From: Desulfobacteraceae bacterium
Lineage (GTDB): Bacteria > Desulfobacterota > Desulfobacteria > Desulfobacterales > RPRI01
Length of the DNA stretch: 33,678 nucleotides
Reading direction: 5' to 3'
NCBI GenBank assembly: GCA_003818505.1
Contig: RPRI01000044.1
Coordinates: 1 to 33,678 of the forward strand
Under the pieces are notes generated by a model. It ran no database searches. It worked only from the letters and a program-made list of their open reading frames with translations, and was not told the DNA's origin. Below, one piece after another: positions 17,064 to 26,677 of this stretch; within the stretch, counting starts at the first letter, position 1, and the number at the start of each line of letters is the position of its first letter. The position numbers were made by a program, and so were the translations under genes.

Positions 17064-18437
17064 ATGAACAGTTTAAAACCATCAGAAATAGTTAAGGAAC
17101 TTGATAAATACATTATAGGCCAGCATAGGGCCAAGAGATCGGTTGCCATAGCCTTAAGAAACCGCTGGCGCAGGCAGCAGGTGCCTGAAGATCTACGCGA
17201 CGAAATTGCTCCGAAGAATATAATACTGATAGGTCCTACGGGAGTCGGAAAGACGGAGATTGCGAGAAGACTTTCAAGGCTCACTGATTCGCCTTTCAAC
17301 AAGGTGGAAGCATCCAAGTTTACCGAAGTCGGATATGTAGGGCGCGATGTGGAATCCATGGTAAGAGATCTTGTTGAACTGACTGTGAATCTGGTCAGGG
17401 CCAAAGAGCAGGAATCAGTAAAGGGAAAAGCCCTGGGTCTTGCGGAAGAAAGGATGCTTGATATCCTTCTCCCCAAACCAGGACGTCAGCAGGCCGATAA
17501 AAGAGATGAAACGACTGAAAACGGACCGGAACTCGTTACTTCTGAAAACGAAGAGTCGTCATCGACGAGGAACAAGCTTCGCGCCATGCTCCGTGAAGGA
17601 AAGCTTGACAACAGGATTATCGACCTTGATGTTTCGGAAAGGCAGACACCTGTCATAGAAATATTTTCCACACTGGGAATGGAAGAGATGGGAATGAACT
17701 TCAAGGAGATGCTGAGCGGACTGATGCCCAAATCCACAAAGAAGCGCAAGGTAAAGGTTTCCGAGGCCATGGAAATACTTGCTCAGGAAGAATCACAGCG
17801 TCTTGTTGATATGGACAAGGTTGTGAAAAATGCGATTTCAAAAGTCGAGCAGTCCGGAATTATTTTTATAGATGAAATCGACAAGATAGTCGGAAAAAAC
17901 GGCGGTTCAGGTCCGGACGTTTCGCGAGAGGGGGTGCAGCGGGATCTTCTTCCGATTGTTGAAGGGAGCGTGGTTGCCACAAAATACGGTTCCGTAAAAA
18001 CAGATCATATACTTTTTATCGCTTCGGGGGCATTCCACGCGGTTAAACCGTCGGATCTGATACCTGAACTCCAGGGGCGTTTTCCTATCCGTGTTGAACT
18101 TGAAGCGCTCGGGCAGAAAGAGTTTGTCAGGATTCTGACGGAACCTAAAAATGCTCTTCTGACCCAATACCTCGCCATGCTGAAGACGGAAGGCGTTAAT
18201 GTTTCTTTTCAGCCCGGCGCAATCGAAGCGATTGCAAGAATAGCCGAAGAGGTCAACAGTCATACGGAAAATATCGGGGCAAGAAGGCTTCATACGATCA
18301 TGGAGTGCCTGCTCGAAGATATCCTTTTTGATGCGCCGGATATGAACGGCAGCGACGTTGTTATCGACGCGGCTGCGGTTTTAAACAAGTTGAAAGATAT
18401 TAAGGACAATGAGGACCTGAGCAGGTATATACTTTAG
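17064..18437 (+). CDS. hslU: ATP-dependent protease ATPase subunit HslU
   Basis: The 457-aa AAA+ unfoldase partner of HslV; the hexameric ring feeds unfolded substrates to the peptidase. Walker A is GPTGVGKTE (57-65), the pore loop is GYVG (90-93), and Walker B is [10 protein letters not shown]. The intermediate domain (about 115-240) is present. The C-terminus ends DLSRYIL, the tail that inserts into HslV to activate it. Full length compared with E. coli (443 aa). No separate promoter: it is 4 nt downstream of hslV. Confidence 0.97.
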   Translation: MNSLKPSEIVKELDKYIIGQHRAKRSVAIALRNRWRRQQVPEDLRDEIAPKNIILIGPTGVGKTEIARRLSRLTDSPFNKVEASKFTEVGYVGRDVESMVRDLVELTVNLVRAKEQESVKGKALGLAEERMLDILLPKPGRQQADKRDETTENGPELVTSENEESSSTRNKLRAMLREGKLDNRIIDLDVSERQTPVIEIFSTLGMEEMGMNFKEMLSGLMPKSTKKRKVKVSEAMEILAQEESQRLVDMDKVVKNAISKVEQSGIIFIDEIDKIVGKNGGSGPDVSREGVQRDLLPIVEGSVVATKYGSVKTDHILFIASGAFHAVKPSDLIPELQGRFPIRVELEALGQKEFVRILTEPKNALLTQYLAMLKTEGVNVSFQPGAIEAIARIAEEVNSHTENIGARRLHTIMECLLEDILFDAPDMNGSDVVIDAAAVLNKLKDIKDNEDLSRYIL

Positions 18438-18650
18438 AGATAAAGGAACAGTCGTCAGGGATCATTGGCCGGTGGTCAGGGAACAGGGATCAGGTAATAA
18501 GGCGAAAGGCGTGAGGCGAAAATCTGAATATCGGACATCGAATATCGGAAATCGAGGTGCGATAAACGAAGTTCAAAGTTCTGATAAAAGGCCGGCCCGA
18601 TTAGGAATTACAATCATTGGATTGTAAATTAAAAGAGCGGATGGTAATAA
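18438..18650 (+). repeat. Repeat-derived spacer with GRAYATC heptamers after hslU
   Basis: Four head-to-tail 7-nt units (GAATATC, GGACATC, GAATATC, GGAAATC) occupy 18526-18553. A 20-nt stretch here (18528-18547) matches 24658-24677 at 19 of 20 positions. Upstream, phrases such as GTCAGGGATCA and GGTGGTCAGGG resemble the coaBC leader spacer. No gene or clear terminator is seen. Confidence 0.6.
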
Positions 18651-19526
18651 ATGACTCCAAAAGTTGCAGACATACTGGTTGAAGCTCTGCCGTATATCAG
18701 GAAATTTTACGGCATGACAATAGTTATCAAGTATGGCGGACATGCCATGTCGGATCCTCAGCTGAAAGAGGATTTTGCGCAGGATATAGTCCTGATGAAA
18801 TTTGTCGGGCTTAACCCGGTAATTGTTCACGGAGGCGGACCACAGATAAGTCAGGTGCTTTCACGGATGGGAATAGAATCGACATTTGTGAGAGGGATGC
18901 GGCTTACGGATGAACCGACCATGGATGTTGTTGAAATGGTCCTTGGCGGAAAGGTTAATAAGGAAATCGTTGCGCAGATAAACCGGCACGGTGGAAAAGC
19001 GGTAGGCCTGAGCGGAAAAGACGCCGGGCTTATCCTTGCCGAGAAACTTCACATCGTTTACAGGAAAGATGAAAATACACCGCCTGAAATAATAGACCCG
19101 GGACTTGTTGGTCAGGTTACGGATATAAATCCCGATATAATAAATACACTGGCTGAAAAGGGGTTTATTCCCGTTATTGCACCTGTCGGAGTCGGCAAAT
19201 CAGGCGAGACATACAACATCAACGCTGATCTTGTAGCGTGCAGCATTGCTGCCGCGCTTTCGGCGGGCCGTCTCATCCTGCTTACAGATGTTGACGGTGT
19301 GTTTGATGCTTCTGGAAATCTCATATCTTCGATTAATTCCAAAGCTGTCAGGAAGATGGTGGATGGCAAGATAATATCGGGAGGGATGATTCCGAAAATT
19401 GAATGCTCCATGAAAGCGCTGAAAAACGGTGTTGAGAAGGTTCACATTATAAACGGGAAAAAGAGACACGCCCTTCTGCTCGAGCTTTTTACCGATAAGG
19501 GCATTGGAACGGAAGTAAGGAAATGA
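18651..19526 (+). CDS. argB: Acetylglutamate kinase
   Basis: A 291-aa cytosolic enzyme that phosphorylates N-acetyl-L-glutamate with ATP, the second step of arginine synthesis. Amino-acid-kinase motifs are clear: VIKYGGHAM (24-32), [17 protein letters not shown] (about 46-62), [18 protein letters not shown] and the C-terminal [15 protein letters not shown]. The N-terminal helix before the kinase core ([16 protein letters not shown]) is the kind found in hexameric, arginine-inhibited forms, so end-product inhibition is likely. The start has only a weak GGATGG before it. It overlaps argD by 4 nt and opens the argBDFGH run; argC and argJ are not in the window. Confidence 0.97.
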   Translation: MTPKVADILVEALPYIRKFYGMTIVIKYGGHAMSDPQLKEDFAQDIVLMKFVGLNPVIVHGGGPQISQVLSRMGIESTFVRGMRLTDEPTMDVVEMVLGGKVNKEIVAQINRHGGKAVGLSGKDAGLILAEKLHIVYRKDENTPPEIIDPGLVGQVTDINPDIINTLAEKGFIPVIAPVGVGKSGETYNINADLVACSIAAALSAGRLILLTDVDGVFDASGNLISSINSKAVRKMVDGKIISGGMIPKIECSMKALKNGVEKVHIINGKKRHALLLELFTDKGIGTEVRK

Positions 19527-20692
19527 AGAATAATATTATTGATAAAGCTGAAAAGTCGATTGCCGCGACATATAAGCGGCCGCCCATTGTAATTGAAAGA
19601 GGCAAGGGTTGCGTGGTTTGGGATACGGAGGGAAAGTCTTACATAGATTTTGTAGCAGGAGTGGCGGTATGCAGCCTCGGGCATGCGCATCCGGGAGTAA
19701 TAAAAGCCCTCTGCGCTCAGGCCGATCTTCTTTTCCATGTATCCAACCTTTATTATACGATTCCCCAGGTTGAACTTGCGGCATGGCTTGTTGAAAACAG
19801 TTTTGCGGACAGGGTGTTTTTCTGCAACAGCGGAGCTGAGGCAAATGAAGCGGCGATAAAACTGGCCCGAAAGTATTTCAACGAAAAAGGCAGGTACAGA
19901 ATAATTTCAATGGAGAGGTCTTTTCACGGACGGACAATGGCTACCTTATCTGCTACTGGGCAGGATAAGATCAAAAAAGGCTATGATCCTGTTCTTGAAG
20001 GATTTGATTTTGTGCCTTTTAACGACGTAAAAGCCCTTGCGGACAAAATAGGACCATCCACATGCGCTGTTATAATCGAACCCGTGCAGGGTGAGGGCGG
20101 AGTTCGCACCCCTGATCCTGATTATCTGGAAAAAGTCAGAAAGTTGTGTGATAAGGCCGGCGCGCTTCTTATCTTCGATGAAATACAGACAGGCATCGGA
20201 AGAACCGGGAGGCTTTTTGCTTATCAGCATTCAGGGGTTGAACCGGATATAATGACCCTCGCCAAGGCGCTCGGAAACGGCCTTCCGATAGGCGCGATGC
20301 TTGCAAAAGAGAATATCGCTTCGGCATTCGGGCACGGCTCTCATGCGACGACATTTGGGGGAACTCCCGTAATAACGGCTGCCGCTCTTCAAGTTCTGAA
20401 GATAATTTCGGAAGAAAAAATCGTCGATAATTGCCGCGATACAGGCGCATATTTCATGGAAAGACTTATTTGGCTTAAGAGCAGGCATACGTCCGTTAAG
20501 GATGTGCGCGGGATCGGGCTCCTGATAGGGATGGAGCTTGATATTGAAGGCGAGCCGCTGGTAAATAAGTGTCTTGAGAAGGGATTTCTTGTAAATTGCA
20601 TACAGGGCAATATACTGCGATTTGTTCCGCCCCTTATCATCTGCAGGAAAGAGATAGATTCGCTTGTTGTTTGTCTTGATGAAATATTATAA
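19523..20692 (+). CDS. argD: Acetylornithine aminotransferase
   Basis: A 389-aa PLP-dependent class III aminotransferase converting N-acetylglutamate semialdehyde to N-acetylornithine; members of the family often also act on succinyl-diaminopimelate. The PLP-phosphate loop is [15 protein letters not shown] (102-116), [14 protein letters not shown] follows, the PLP-binding Asp is in [14 protein letters not shown], and the Schiff-base lysine is K248 ([15 protein letters not shown]). The ATG overlaps the argB stop (ATGA), so the two are translationally coupled. Since this organism uses dapL for lysine, the dual lysine role is probably not needed (inference). Confidence 0.96.
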   Translation: MKNNIIDKAEKSIAATYKRPPIVIERGKGCVVWDTEGKSYIDFVAGVAVCSLGHAHPGVIKALCAQADLLFHVSNLYYTIPQVELAAWLVENSFADRVFFCNSGAEANEAAIKLARKYFNEKGRYRIISMERSFHGRTMATLSATGQDKIKKGYDPVLEGFDFVPFNDVKALADKIGPSTCAVIIEPVQGEGGVRTPDPDYLEKVRKLCDKAGALLIFDEIQTGIGRTGRLFAYQHSGVEPDIMTLAKALGNGLPIGAMLAKENIASAFGHGSHATTFGGTPVITAAALQVLKIISEEKIVDNCRDTGAYFMERLIWLKSRHTSVKDVRGIGLLIGMELDIEGEPLVNKCLEKGFLVNCIQGNILRFVPPLIICRKEIDSLVVCLDEIL

Positions 20693-20756
20693 AAAGTATC
20701 AGGTTTTCAGATATTAAGAAATGATAGAAGTATCAAAGCCGTATTTTTGTTAATAT

Positions 20757-20899
20757 GAGACCTTTGAAGAACGCCCGATTTTGCCCAAGTACAAGGAAGG
20801 CGATAATTTTAACCGCAGGAATACTTTAAAGTATTTTGAGGAATGAAATTTGAGCCTGACGCAGTAATCGGTCAAAAGGGGGTGTTATACAAAGGTCTC
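20757..20899. mobile_element. MITE-like element with terminal inverted repeats, upstream of argF
   Basis: A 143-bp non-coding unit with exact 10-bp ends, GAGACCTTTG and CAAAGGTCTC. The similarity extends inward so that about 24 of the first 31 positions pair with the other end by hand alignment. A perfect 16-bp palindrome, AATACTTTAAAGTATT, sits in the centre (20820-20835). No obvious target duplication is visible. There is no transposase, so it would move in trans. It lies 64 nt after argD and 13 nt before the argF start, so it is carried in the arg mRNA or supplies the argF leader. Confidence 0.72.
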
Positions 20900-20912
20900 G
20901 ATAGAGGGTGTC

Positions 20913-21866
20913 GTGAAAAAAGATATTCTAACCATAATGGATCTTACAAAAGAAGATATTGACAGACTGCTTGAAAGGGCAGCTGAACTCAAGAAAATTC
21001 AGAAAGAGGGAGTTTTGCACAGGCCGCTTAAAGGGAAAACACTGGGCTTGATTTTTGACAAGGCGTCAACACGCACGAGGGTCTCTTTTGAATCTGCAAT
21101 GATTCAGCTTGGCGGAACCCCGCTTTTTATTAGCGCGAGAGATACTCAGATAGCGAGAGACGAACCGGTCAGGGACACTGCGAGAGTTCTTTCAAGATAC
21201 CTTGACTGTCTTGCAATAAGGACCTATTCCCAGGACCTGCTTGATGAGTTTGCGGAATATTCTTCGATACCCGTGATAAATGCGTTGACCGATTTATACC
21301 ATCCGTGCCAGGTTTTGAGCGATATAATGACCGTAATGGAAAAAAAGGGTGGATACGGCGGGATAAAGATAGCATGGATCGGAGACGGAAATAATGTAGC
21401 CCATTCATGGATTAATGCGGCAGCGGTATTAGGACTCTATCTTGTTCTTGCATGTCCAAAAGAGTACTATCCTGATGGGGAAATATTAAATAATGCCGTT
21501 GATAACGGAAGAGGGAAAATCAATGTAACGGATGATCCTTTTGAAGCTTCATCTGGTGCGGACGTCATATATACGGATGTTTGGGCGAGCATGGGGCAGG
21601 AACGCGAGCATAATATAAGGAAGAGTGTTTTCGAGGCTTACCAGGTGAACAGCCGGATAGTTAAAAATGCTTCAAAAGATGTTATCGTCATGCATTGCCT
21701 TCCAGCACACAGGGAGGAAGAGATCAGCGAGGAGGTTCTTGAAGGACCCAACTCTGTCGTATGGGATCAGGCTGAAAACAAGCTCCATATGACAAAAGCG
21801 ATACTTGAAGCATTGATAGGCGGAAGAGCCGGTGAATCTGATAATTTATTTTCCGATTCTTTGTGA
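20913..21866 (+). CDS. argF: Ornithine carbamoyltransferase
   Basis: A 317-aa cytosolic enzyme making citrulline from ornithine and carbamoyl phosphate. Carbamoyl-phosphate-binding STRTR is at 52-56 and HPCQ at 130-133. The ornithine-binding SMG loop is at 226-228 and the catalytic HCLP at 261-264. These residues mark ornithine, not aspartate, transcarbamylase. It starts with GTG preceded by GAGGG at 4 nt. The 5' leader is almost entirely the MITE-like repeat. argG follows about 110 nt later, beyond two REP-like hairpins. Confidence 0.97.
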   Translation: MKKDILTIMDLTKEDIDRLLERAAELKKIQKEGVLHRPLKGKTLGLIFDKASTRTRVSFESAMIQLGGTPLFISARDTQIARDEPVRDTARVLSRYLDCLAIRTYSQDLLDEFAEYSSIPVINALTDLYHPCQVLSDIMTVMEKKGGYGGIKIAWIGDGNNVAHSWINAAAVLGLYLVLACPKEYYPDGEILNNAVDNGRGKINVTDDPFEASSGADVIYTDVWASMGQEREHNIRKSVFEAYQVNSRIVKNASKDVIVMHCLPAHREEEISEEVLEGPNSVVWDQAENKLHMTKAILEALIGGRAGESDNLFSDSL

Positions 21867-21886
21867 CAAAAGAGGGTTTTAGGTTG

Positions 21887-21945
21887 CAGGCTGAAGCCTG
21901 ACAGCATGTATAATTGTTTCCTGAAGGCTAACTGCCTTCAGTCTA
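21887..21945 (+). repeat. REP-like hairpin pair between argF and argG
   Basis: Two perfect hairpins: CAGGCT-GA-AGCCTG (21887-21900) and CTGAAGGC-TAACT-GCCTTCAG (21921-21941), followed by TCTA. The phrases CAGGCTGAAG and CTGAAGGCTAA...CCTTC...CAGTCTA recur before dapL at 27511-27545. There is no T-run, so mRNA stabilisation or a dispersed palindromic repeat is more likely than termination. Confidence 0.6.
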
Positions 21946-21975
21946 TTTACCTGAATATATTACGGGAGACGAGAC

Positions 21976-23187
21976 GTGAATGATAAAATAAAGAAAATAG
22001 TGCTCGCCTATTCAGGCGGGCTTGATACATCCGTTATACTGAAATGGCTTCTTGAAACATACAAGTGCGAAGTCATTACCTTTTCGGCCGATCTCGGGCA
22101 GGAGGAAGAGCTTGACTACATCGAGGATAAAGCCAGAAAAACGGGTGCAGCGAAGGTATACATTGATGATCTGAGAGAAACATTTGTAAAGGATTACGTT
22201 TTTCCGGCCTTTCGCGCAAATGCCGTTTACGAAGGGCAGTACCTTCTCGGGACATCCCTTGCAAGGCCGCTTATTGCAAAAAGGCAGATGGAGATTGCAA
22301 AGATTGAAGGAGCTGATGCTGTCAGCCACGGTGCGACGGGCAAAGGGAATGACCAGGTAAGATTTGAGCTTACCTATCTTGCGCATGATCCCAACATCAG
22401 GATCATTGCTCCGTGGAGAGAATGGGCTCTCGGATCAAGAACACTGCTTATGGAATATGCTGAAAAACACGGCATTCCGGTTCCTACAACCCAGGCAAAA
22501 CCTTACAGTTCCGACAGGAATCTTCTTCATATAAGCTACGAAGGCGGAGTGCTTGAGGATCCATGGAACTCGCCCCCTGATGATATGTTTACGCTTTCAG
22601 TGTCACCCAAAAACGCTCCCGACGAGCCAGAAGTAATTGAAATAACATTTGTCAGAGGGAATCCGGCCTCGATCAACGGGAAAAGCCTTTCTCCGGCATC
22701 CCTTTTGAAGGAGCTTAACAGGCTGGGAGGGAAACACGGAATAGGAAGAGCCGATCTAGTTGAAAACAGGTTCGTTGGCATGAAGTCGCGGGGGGTTTAT
22801 GAGACACCCGGAGGAACAATCCTGAGAGCGGCGCACATGGCTGTTGAATCGATAACCATGGACAGGGAGGTTATGCATATCCGCGATTCGCTTATTCCAA
22901 GGTATGCGGAGCTTGTCTACAACGGATTCTGGTTTTCACCCGAGATGAAGCTTCTGCAGGGCATGGTTGACGATACCCAGGAATATGTTTCCGGTCTGAT
23001 CAGGCTTGAGCTTTACAAGGGAAACTGCAGTATTCTCGGTCGTAAATCGGATGAATCCATCTACAGTCATGATTTTGCGACGTTTGAAAAAGACAGAGTT
23101 TACAGCCAGAAGGATGCCGAAGGCTTTATCAGACTTAATGCTCTCCGGCTCAGGATACAGAGTTTGAAGAACAGGGCTTTGGTATAA
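21976..23187 (+). CDS. argG: Argininosuccinate synthase
   Basis: A 403-aa enzyme joining citrulline and aspartate with ATP cleavage to AMP and pyrophosphate. The N-type ATP pyrophosphatase loop is [10 protein letters not shown], near residues 11-20. [11 protein letters not shown] and [15 protein letters not shown] (citrulline and aspartate binding) follow, and [13 protein letters not shown] is in the C-terminal tetramerisation part. Length matches the family. It begins with GTG, with GGAG about 6-7 nt before. A competing ATG two codons downstream is out of frame. argH starts 29 nt after its stop. Confidence 0.97.
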   Translation: MNDKIKKIVLAYSGGLDTSVILKWLLETYKCEVITFSADLGQEEELDYIEDKARKTGAAKVYIDDLRETFVKDYVFPAFRANAVYEGQYLLGTSLARPLIAKRQMEIAKIEGADAVSHGATGKGNDQVRFELTYLAHDPNIRIIAPWREWALGSRTLLMEYAEKHGIPVPTTQAKPYSSDRNLLHISYEGGVLEDPWNSPPDDMFTLSVSPKNAPDEPEVIEITFVRGNPASINGKSLSPASLLKELNRLGGKHGIGRADLVENRFVGMKSRGVYETPGGTILRAAHMAVESITMDREVMHIRDSLIPRYAELVYNGFWFSPEMKLLQGMVDDTQEYVSGLIRLELYKGNCSILGRKSDESIYSHDFATFEKDRVYSQKDAEGFIRLNALRLRIQSLKNRALV

Positions 23188-23216
23188 ATATATCGGTAAC
23201 GAAAGAGGATTCCAAT

Positions 23217-24695
23217 ATGTCAGGCAAACCTTGGGGGGGCAGATTTTCCCAGAAAACGGAAAAAATCGTAGAGGAGTTTACCTCCTCTATTGGTACCGAT
23301 AAGAGGCTTTATTCGCAGGATATCGAGGGAAGCATTGCCCATTGCAGGATGCTTTTAAAAGCTTCCATCATTACAAAAAAGGAAGCTTCGCTGATGATAA
23401 ATGGCCTTACGAAGATAAGGAAAGATATTGAAAGCGGCAGGTTCAAATATAATGACAGTCTTGAAGATATTCATATGCATATCGAAGCAAGGCTTGCGGA
23501 GGATATCGGAAAAGTTGCGCTTAAACTCCATACCGCAAGAAGCAGGAATGACCAGGTTGCCCTTGACGTAAGGATGTATCTCAGGGATGAAGTACGTTGC
23601 ATTATCAAAGGAATCGCCGCTTTAAGGAAGGTTATAGTTGATCTTGCCGGAAAGCATACAGGCACGATAATGCCTGGATACACTCACCTGCAAAAGGCCC
23701 AGCCCGTCCTTTTTGCGCATCATCTCATGGCATATTACGAGATGTTTTCAAGAGATGCGGAAAGAATGCGCGATTGTTTCGGTAGAATCAATGTAATGCC
23801 TCTGGGAAGCGCCGCGCTTGCAGGAACAACTTATCCTGTTGACAGGGCTTTTACCGCTGAACTTCTCGGCTTTCCGATGGTATCGGCAAACAGCATGGAT
23901 TCGGTTTCGTCCAGAGATTTTATTATCGAATTCATCGCTTCAGCCTCCATCTGCATGGTGCATTTCAGCAGGATTTCCGAGGAGCTTGTGATATGGTCAT
24001 CAAATGAATTCGGTTTCATCGAGCTTACGGATGCTTTTGCCACAGGCAGCAGTATAATGCCGCAGAAGAAGAATCCCGATATCCCCGAGATAGTGAGGGG
24101 AAAATCCGGCCGTGTCTTCGGGGATCTCATATCCATGCTGACAATCATGAAATCACTTCCTCTCGCATACAACAGGGATATGCAGGAGGATAAGAGAGCC
24201 ATGTTTGATGCGGCAGATACCTTAAAAGCCTGCATTGAAATTTACATAAAAATGCTGCCTGAAATAATAATAAAAAAAGATGCCATGCTCCGGGCTTCCT
24301 CCGGAGGTTTTTTAAACGCGACCGATTTTGCCGATTATCTGGTGACAAAAGGCATGACATTCAGGGATGCCCACTCCTGCGCAGGAAAGGCGGTTGCTTT
24401 TGCCCTGGGGGAAAAAAAAGAGCTTCACGAGCTTTCAATTGCTGAGATGAAATCATTTTCACCTCTTTTTTCGGAAGATGTATTTAATCTTTTAACTCCG
24501 GTCAGCATGATAAACCGTAGAAAATCCTTCGGTGGAACAGCGACAAAAAATGTCCTTTCAGCAATCAGGAAAGCAAATAAAGATATTGATAAGGAAATGA
24601 AAAGTGGAAAGCAAGGGGTAAAGGTACAGAGGCACAAAGGGGAAAGCCGGACATCGGATATCGGACATCGTATATCGAAAAGAAAAAAACCGTGA
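23217..24695 (+). CDS. argH: Argininosuccinate lyase with repeat-encoded C-terminal tail
   Basis: A 492-aa fumarase/aspartase-superfamily enzyme splitting argininosuccinate into arginine and fumarate, the last step of the pathway. KPWGGRF starts it as usual. HTARSRNDQ (105-113), GYTHLQKAQP (H157 the usual acid/base region) and the signature GSSIMPQKKNPD with catalytic Ser279 are intact. The family normally ends near residue 460; here about 32 extra residues follow DIDKE, rich in Lys, Arg and Ser. They are encoded by spacer repeats, including four GRAYATC heptamers (24649-24676). The natural stop codon was probably lost and translation now runs into the spacer. AGAGGA before the ATG supports the start. 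Confidence 0.96.
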   Translation: MSGKPWGGRFSQKTEKIVEEFTSSIGTDKRLYSQDIEGSIAHCRMLLKASIITKKEASLMINGLTKIRKDIESGRFKYNDSLEDIHMHIEARLAEDIGKVALKLHTARSRNDQVALDVRMYLRDEVRCIIKGIAALRKVIVDLAGKHTGTIMPGYTHLQKAQPVLFAHHLMAYYEMFSRDAERMRDCFGRINVMPLGSAALAGTTYPVDRAFTAELLGFPMVSANSMDSVSSRDFIIEFIASASICMVHFSRISEELVIWSSNEFGFIELTDAFATGSSIMPQKKNPDIPEIVRGKSGRVFGDLISMLTIMKSLPLAYNRDMQEDKRAMFDAADTLKACIEIYIKMLPEIIIKKDAMLRASSGGFLNATDFADYLVTKGMTFRDAHSCAGKAVAFALGEKKELHELSIAEMKSFSPLFSEDVFNLLTPVSMINRRKSFGGTATKNVLSAIRKANKDIDKEMKSGKQGVKVQRHKGESRTSDIGHRISKRKKP

Positions 24696-24796
24696 GGCAT
24701 AAGGCTGATGAATGGATCAATGATTCAAGCGGCTTAAACGGTTCAAGCAGTCGGTAACCATAAACCAGAAACGAGAGACCAGAGACCGGAAACCTG
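24649..24796 (+). repeat. Spacer repeats at the end of argH and beyond
   Basis: Four heptamers (GGACATC, GGATATC, GGACATC, GTATATC) at 24649-24676 lie inside the argH 3' end. The 20-nt TTCAAGCGGCTTAAACGGTT at 24724-24743 is identical to 9782-9801. A run of ACCAGAAAC/ACCAGAGACC units (24758-24796) resembles the same upstream spacer. Confidence 0.65.
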
Positions 24797-24844
24797 GTAA
24801 GGGCATGAAAGGTGAAAAGTAAAGAGTTAAAAGAAAGCAGGAGC

Positions 24845-25291
24845 ATGAAACCCAAAATTGTTTCCGTCATATCGATTGCAGCTGTTTTGGGGGCCTCCCT
24901 GTTCCTCTCCGGGTGCGGGAAAAAAGGGCCTCCTGTTACGCCCCGTCAGGTTGCTCTTCCGGCTGTAAATGACCTAGTATCAGTTCATGAAGATGACAGG
25001 GTTACCCTGACGTGGTCTGTTCCTGAAATCAGCGAAGAGAAGGCGACTTCCATAACCGGTTTCGTGGTTCATATGGCAAAAAATCCGGTTGGGGAAGGCG
25101 AATGCAAGAATTGTCCTGTCAAATACGATGCTGTTGCCGAAATTCCGGCCCGGTCAACTGGAAAGTCCGGAAAGATGACATATGCCGGGCAGCTTGAAAA
25201 AGGCTTCAAATATTTTTTCAAGGTTACAGCTTTCAGCGAAAAAACGGCATCCGGAGGCAAGGATTCCAATATAGTTGAATTTATTTATTGA
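24845..25291 (+). CDS. LptM-like lipoprotein with fibronectin type III-like domain
   Basis: A 148-aa predicted lipoprotein. The signal (hydrophobic VSVISIAAVLGASLF) ends in lipobox LSGC, lipidated Cys at residue 24, followed by GKKGPPVTP, the motif at the mature N-terminus of small LptM/YifL-type lipoproteins. The rest (about 37-146) looks like one FN3 beta-sandwich: VNDLVSVHEDDRVTLTWSVP, ITGFVVHMAK, and FKYFFKVTAFSEK are typical strands. Two cysteines (ECKNC) could form a disulfide. The start is ambiguous: AGGAG is almost touching this ATG (1 nt), and an in-frame GTG 33 nt upstream would add 11 polar residues. It sits between argH and lysA; in many proteobacteria an LptM-like gene precedes lysA, as here. 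Confidence 0.8.
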   Translation: MKPKIVSVISIAAVLGASLFLSGCGKKGPPVTPRQVALPAVNDLVSVHEDDRVTLTWSVPEISEEKATSITGFVVHMAKNPVGEGECKNCPVKYDAVAEIPARSTGKSGKMTYAGQLEKGFKYFFKVTAFSEKTASGGKDSNIVEFIY

Positions 25292-25389
25292 TGGCTTTGT
25301 TTCCTTCGTGGTTTTATAAAATTATTATGACTTTTTACAAGAGCATCACTTATTGATACCTTTCTAAATTTACTTTAATCAGGAGTTGT

Positions 25390-26643
25390 ATGAATCACTT
25401 TGTCTACCGGGAAAAAGAGTTGTATTGTGAGGATATCCCTGTCCGCAGGATTGCTGAAAAGGTTGGCACACCGCTTTATATATACAGTCATGCCACCTTG
25501 AAAAGGCATTTCAAGGCATTTAGCGATGCGTTTAAAGGTGTAGACAGCCTTATATGCTTTTCAGCGAAGGCCAATACTAGCCTTGCGGTTTTGAGGCTGT
25601 TTTCAAATTTTGGAGGAGGGCTCGATATCGTTTCGGGTGGAGAGCTATACCGCGGATTAAAAGCAGGATTTTCTCCTGAAAAAATCGTCTATTCGGGTGT
25701 TGGGAAAAGAATTGATGAGATCGATTATGCGCTTGAAACAGACATATTGATGTTTAACATAGAATCCCTTGAAGAGCTTGATTTAATAAATAAAAGGGCT
25801 GGGATTATTAAAAAGAAAGCCCGCATATCAATAAGGGTGAACCCGGATGTTGATCCCAGGACACATCCCTATATTTCAACAGGTATGAAAAAAAATAAAT
25901 TCGGGATCAATAACGAATTTGCAGTTAAGGGATATAAGACTGCTATGGGGCTTGAAAATGTTAAAATAGTCGGGATTGATTGCCATATAGGATCCCAGAT
26001 TACTGAGATAAAACCTTTTGTGGAGGCGCTGCACAGCCTGAAGCTCCTGATTAAGAATCTTGAAGATTATGGCATTAATATAAATTATCTGGATATGGGT
26101 GGCGGGCTCGGAATAACCTATAACGATGAAGCTCCTCCCCAGCCAGCCGAATATGCGGGAGCGATAAAGAAATATTTAGGCAGAACGAAGCTGAAGCTTA
26201 TTCTCGAACCGGGAAGGGTTATTGTTGGAAATGCGGGCGTTCTTGTGACAAAGGTACTTTACAGGAAATCGACAGATGTCAAGGAATTTATAATTGTTGA
26301 TGCTGGGATGAACGATCTTGTACGCCCGACTCTATATAAGGCTTTTCATGCCATAAAACCGGTTGTTGTTTCAGGAGAAGGCGAGATCGTGGCAGACATT
26401 GTTGGCCCGATATGCGAGAGCGGTGATTTCCTGGCCCTTGATCGATATGTACAAAGGGTCCACCAGGGTGATCTCCTTGCAGTCATGAGCGCCGGAGCAT
26501 ATGGATTCGTGATGTCATCCAACTACTGCTCGAGGCTCAGGATTCCTGAAGTCATGGTAAGGGACGATAAATTTTACGTTGTAAGAAAACGCCAGAAATA
26601 TGAGGATCTTACAAGGGACGAAAATATTCCCTCTTTTTTATAA
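25390..26643 (+). CDS. lysA: Diaminopimelate decarboxylase
   Basis: A 417-aa PLP enzyme of the fold-III class making L-lysine from meso-diaminopimelate. The PLP lysine is K60 in CFSAKANTS. GGGLDIVSGGEL, GIDCHIGSQI, DMGGGLGITY (phosphate binding), EPGRVIVGNAG and ICESGDFLA (catalytic Cys of the partner subunit) are all intact. Length is typical. AGGAG lies 5 nt before the ATG. dapF follows after 34 nt and dapL further on, making a lysine block; dapA and dapB are not in the window. Confidence 0.97.
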   Translation: MNHFVYREKELYCEDIPVRRIAEKVGTPLYIYSHATLKRHFKAFSDAFKGVDSLICFSAKANTSLAVLRLFSNFGGGLDIVSGGELYRGLKAGFSPEKIVYSGVGKRIDEIDYALETDILMFNIESLEELDLINKRAGIIKKKARISIRVNPDVDPRTHPYISTGMKKNKFGINNEFAVKGYKTAMGLENVKIVGIDCHIGSQITEIKPFVEALHSLKLLIKNLEDYGININYLDMGGGLGITYNDEAPPQPAEYAGAIKKYLGRTKLKLILEPGRVIVGNAGVLVTKVLYRKSTDVKEFIIVDAGMNDLVRPTLYKAFHAIKPVVVSGEGEIVADIVGPICESGDFLALDRYVQRVHQGDLLAVMSAGAYGFVMSSNYCSRLRIPEVMVRDDKFYVVRKRQKYEDLTRDENIPSFL

Positions 26644-26677
26644 AAACCGGATACATCAGACAGGCTGAAAAGATAAT

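Noticed and set aside
18526-24676. CRISPR array suggested by short regular repeats in the arg region
   Set aside because: The units are 7-nt and contiguous with no unique spacers; no cas genes nearby.
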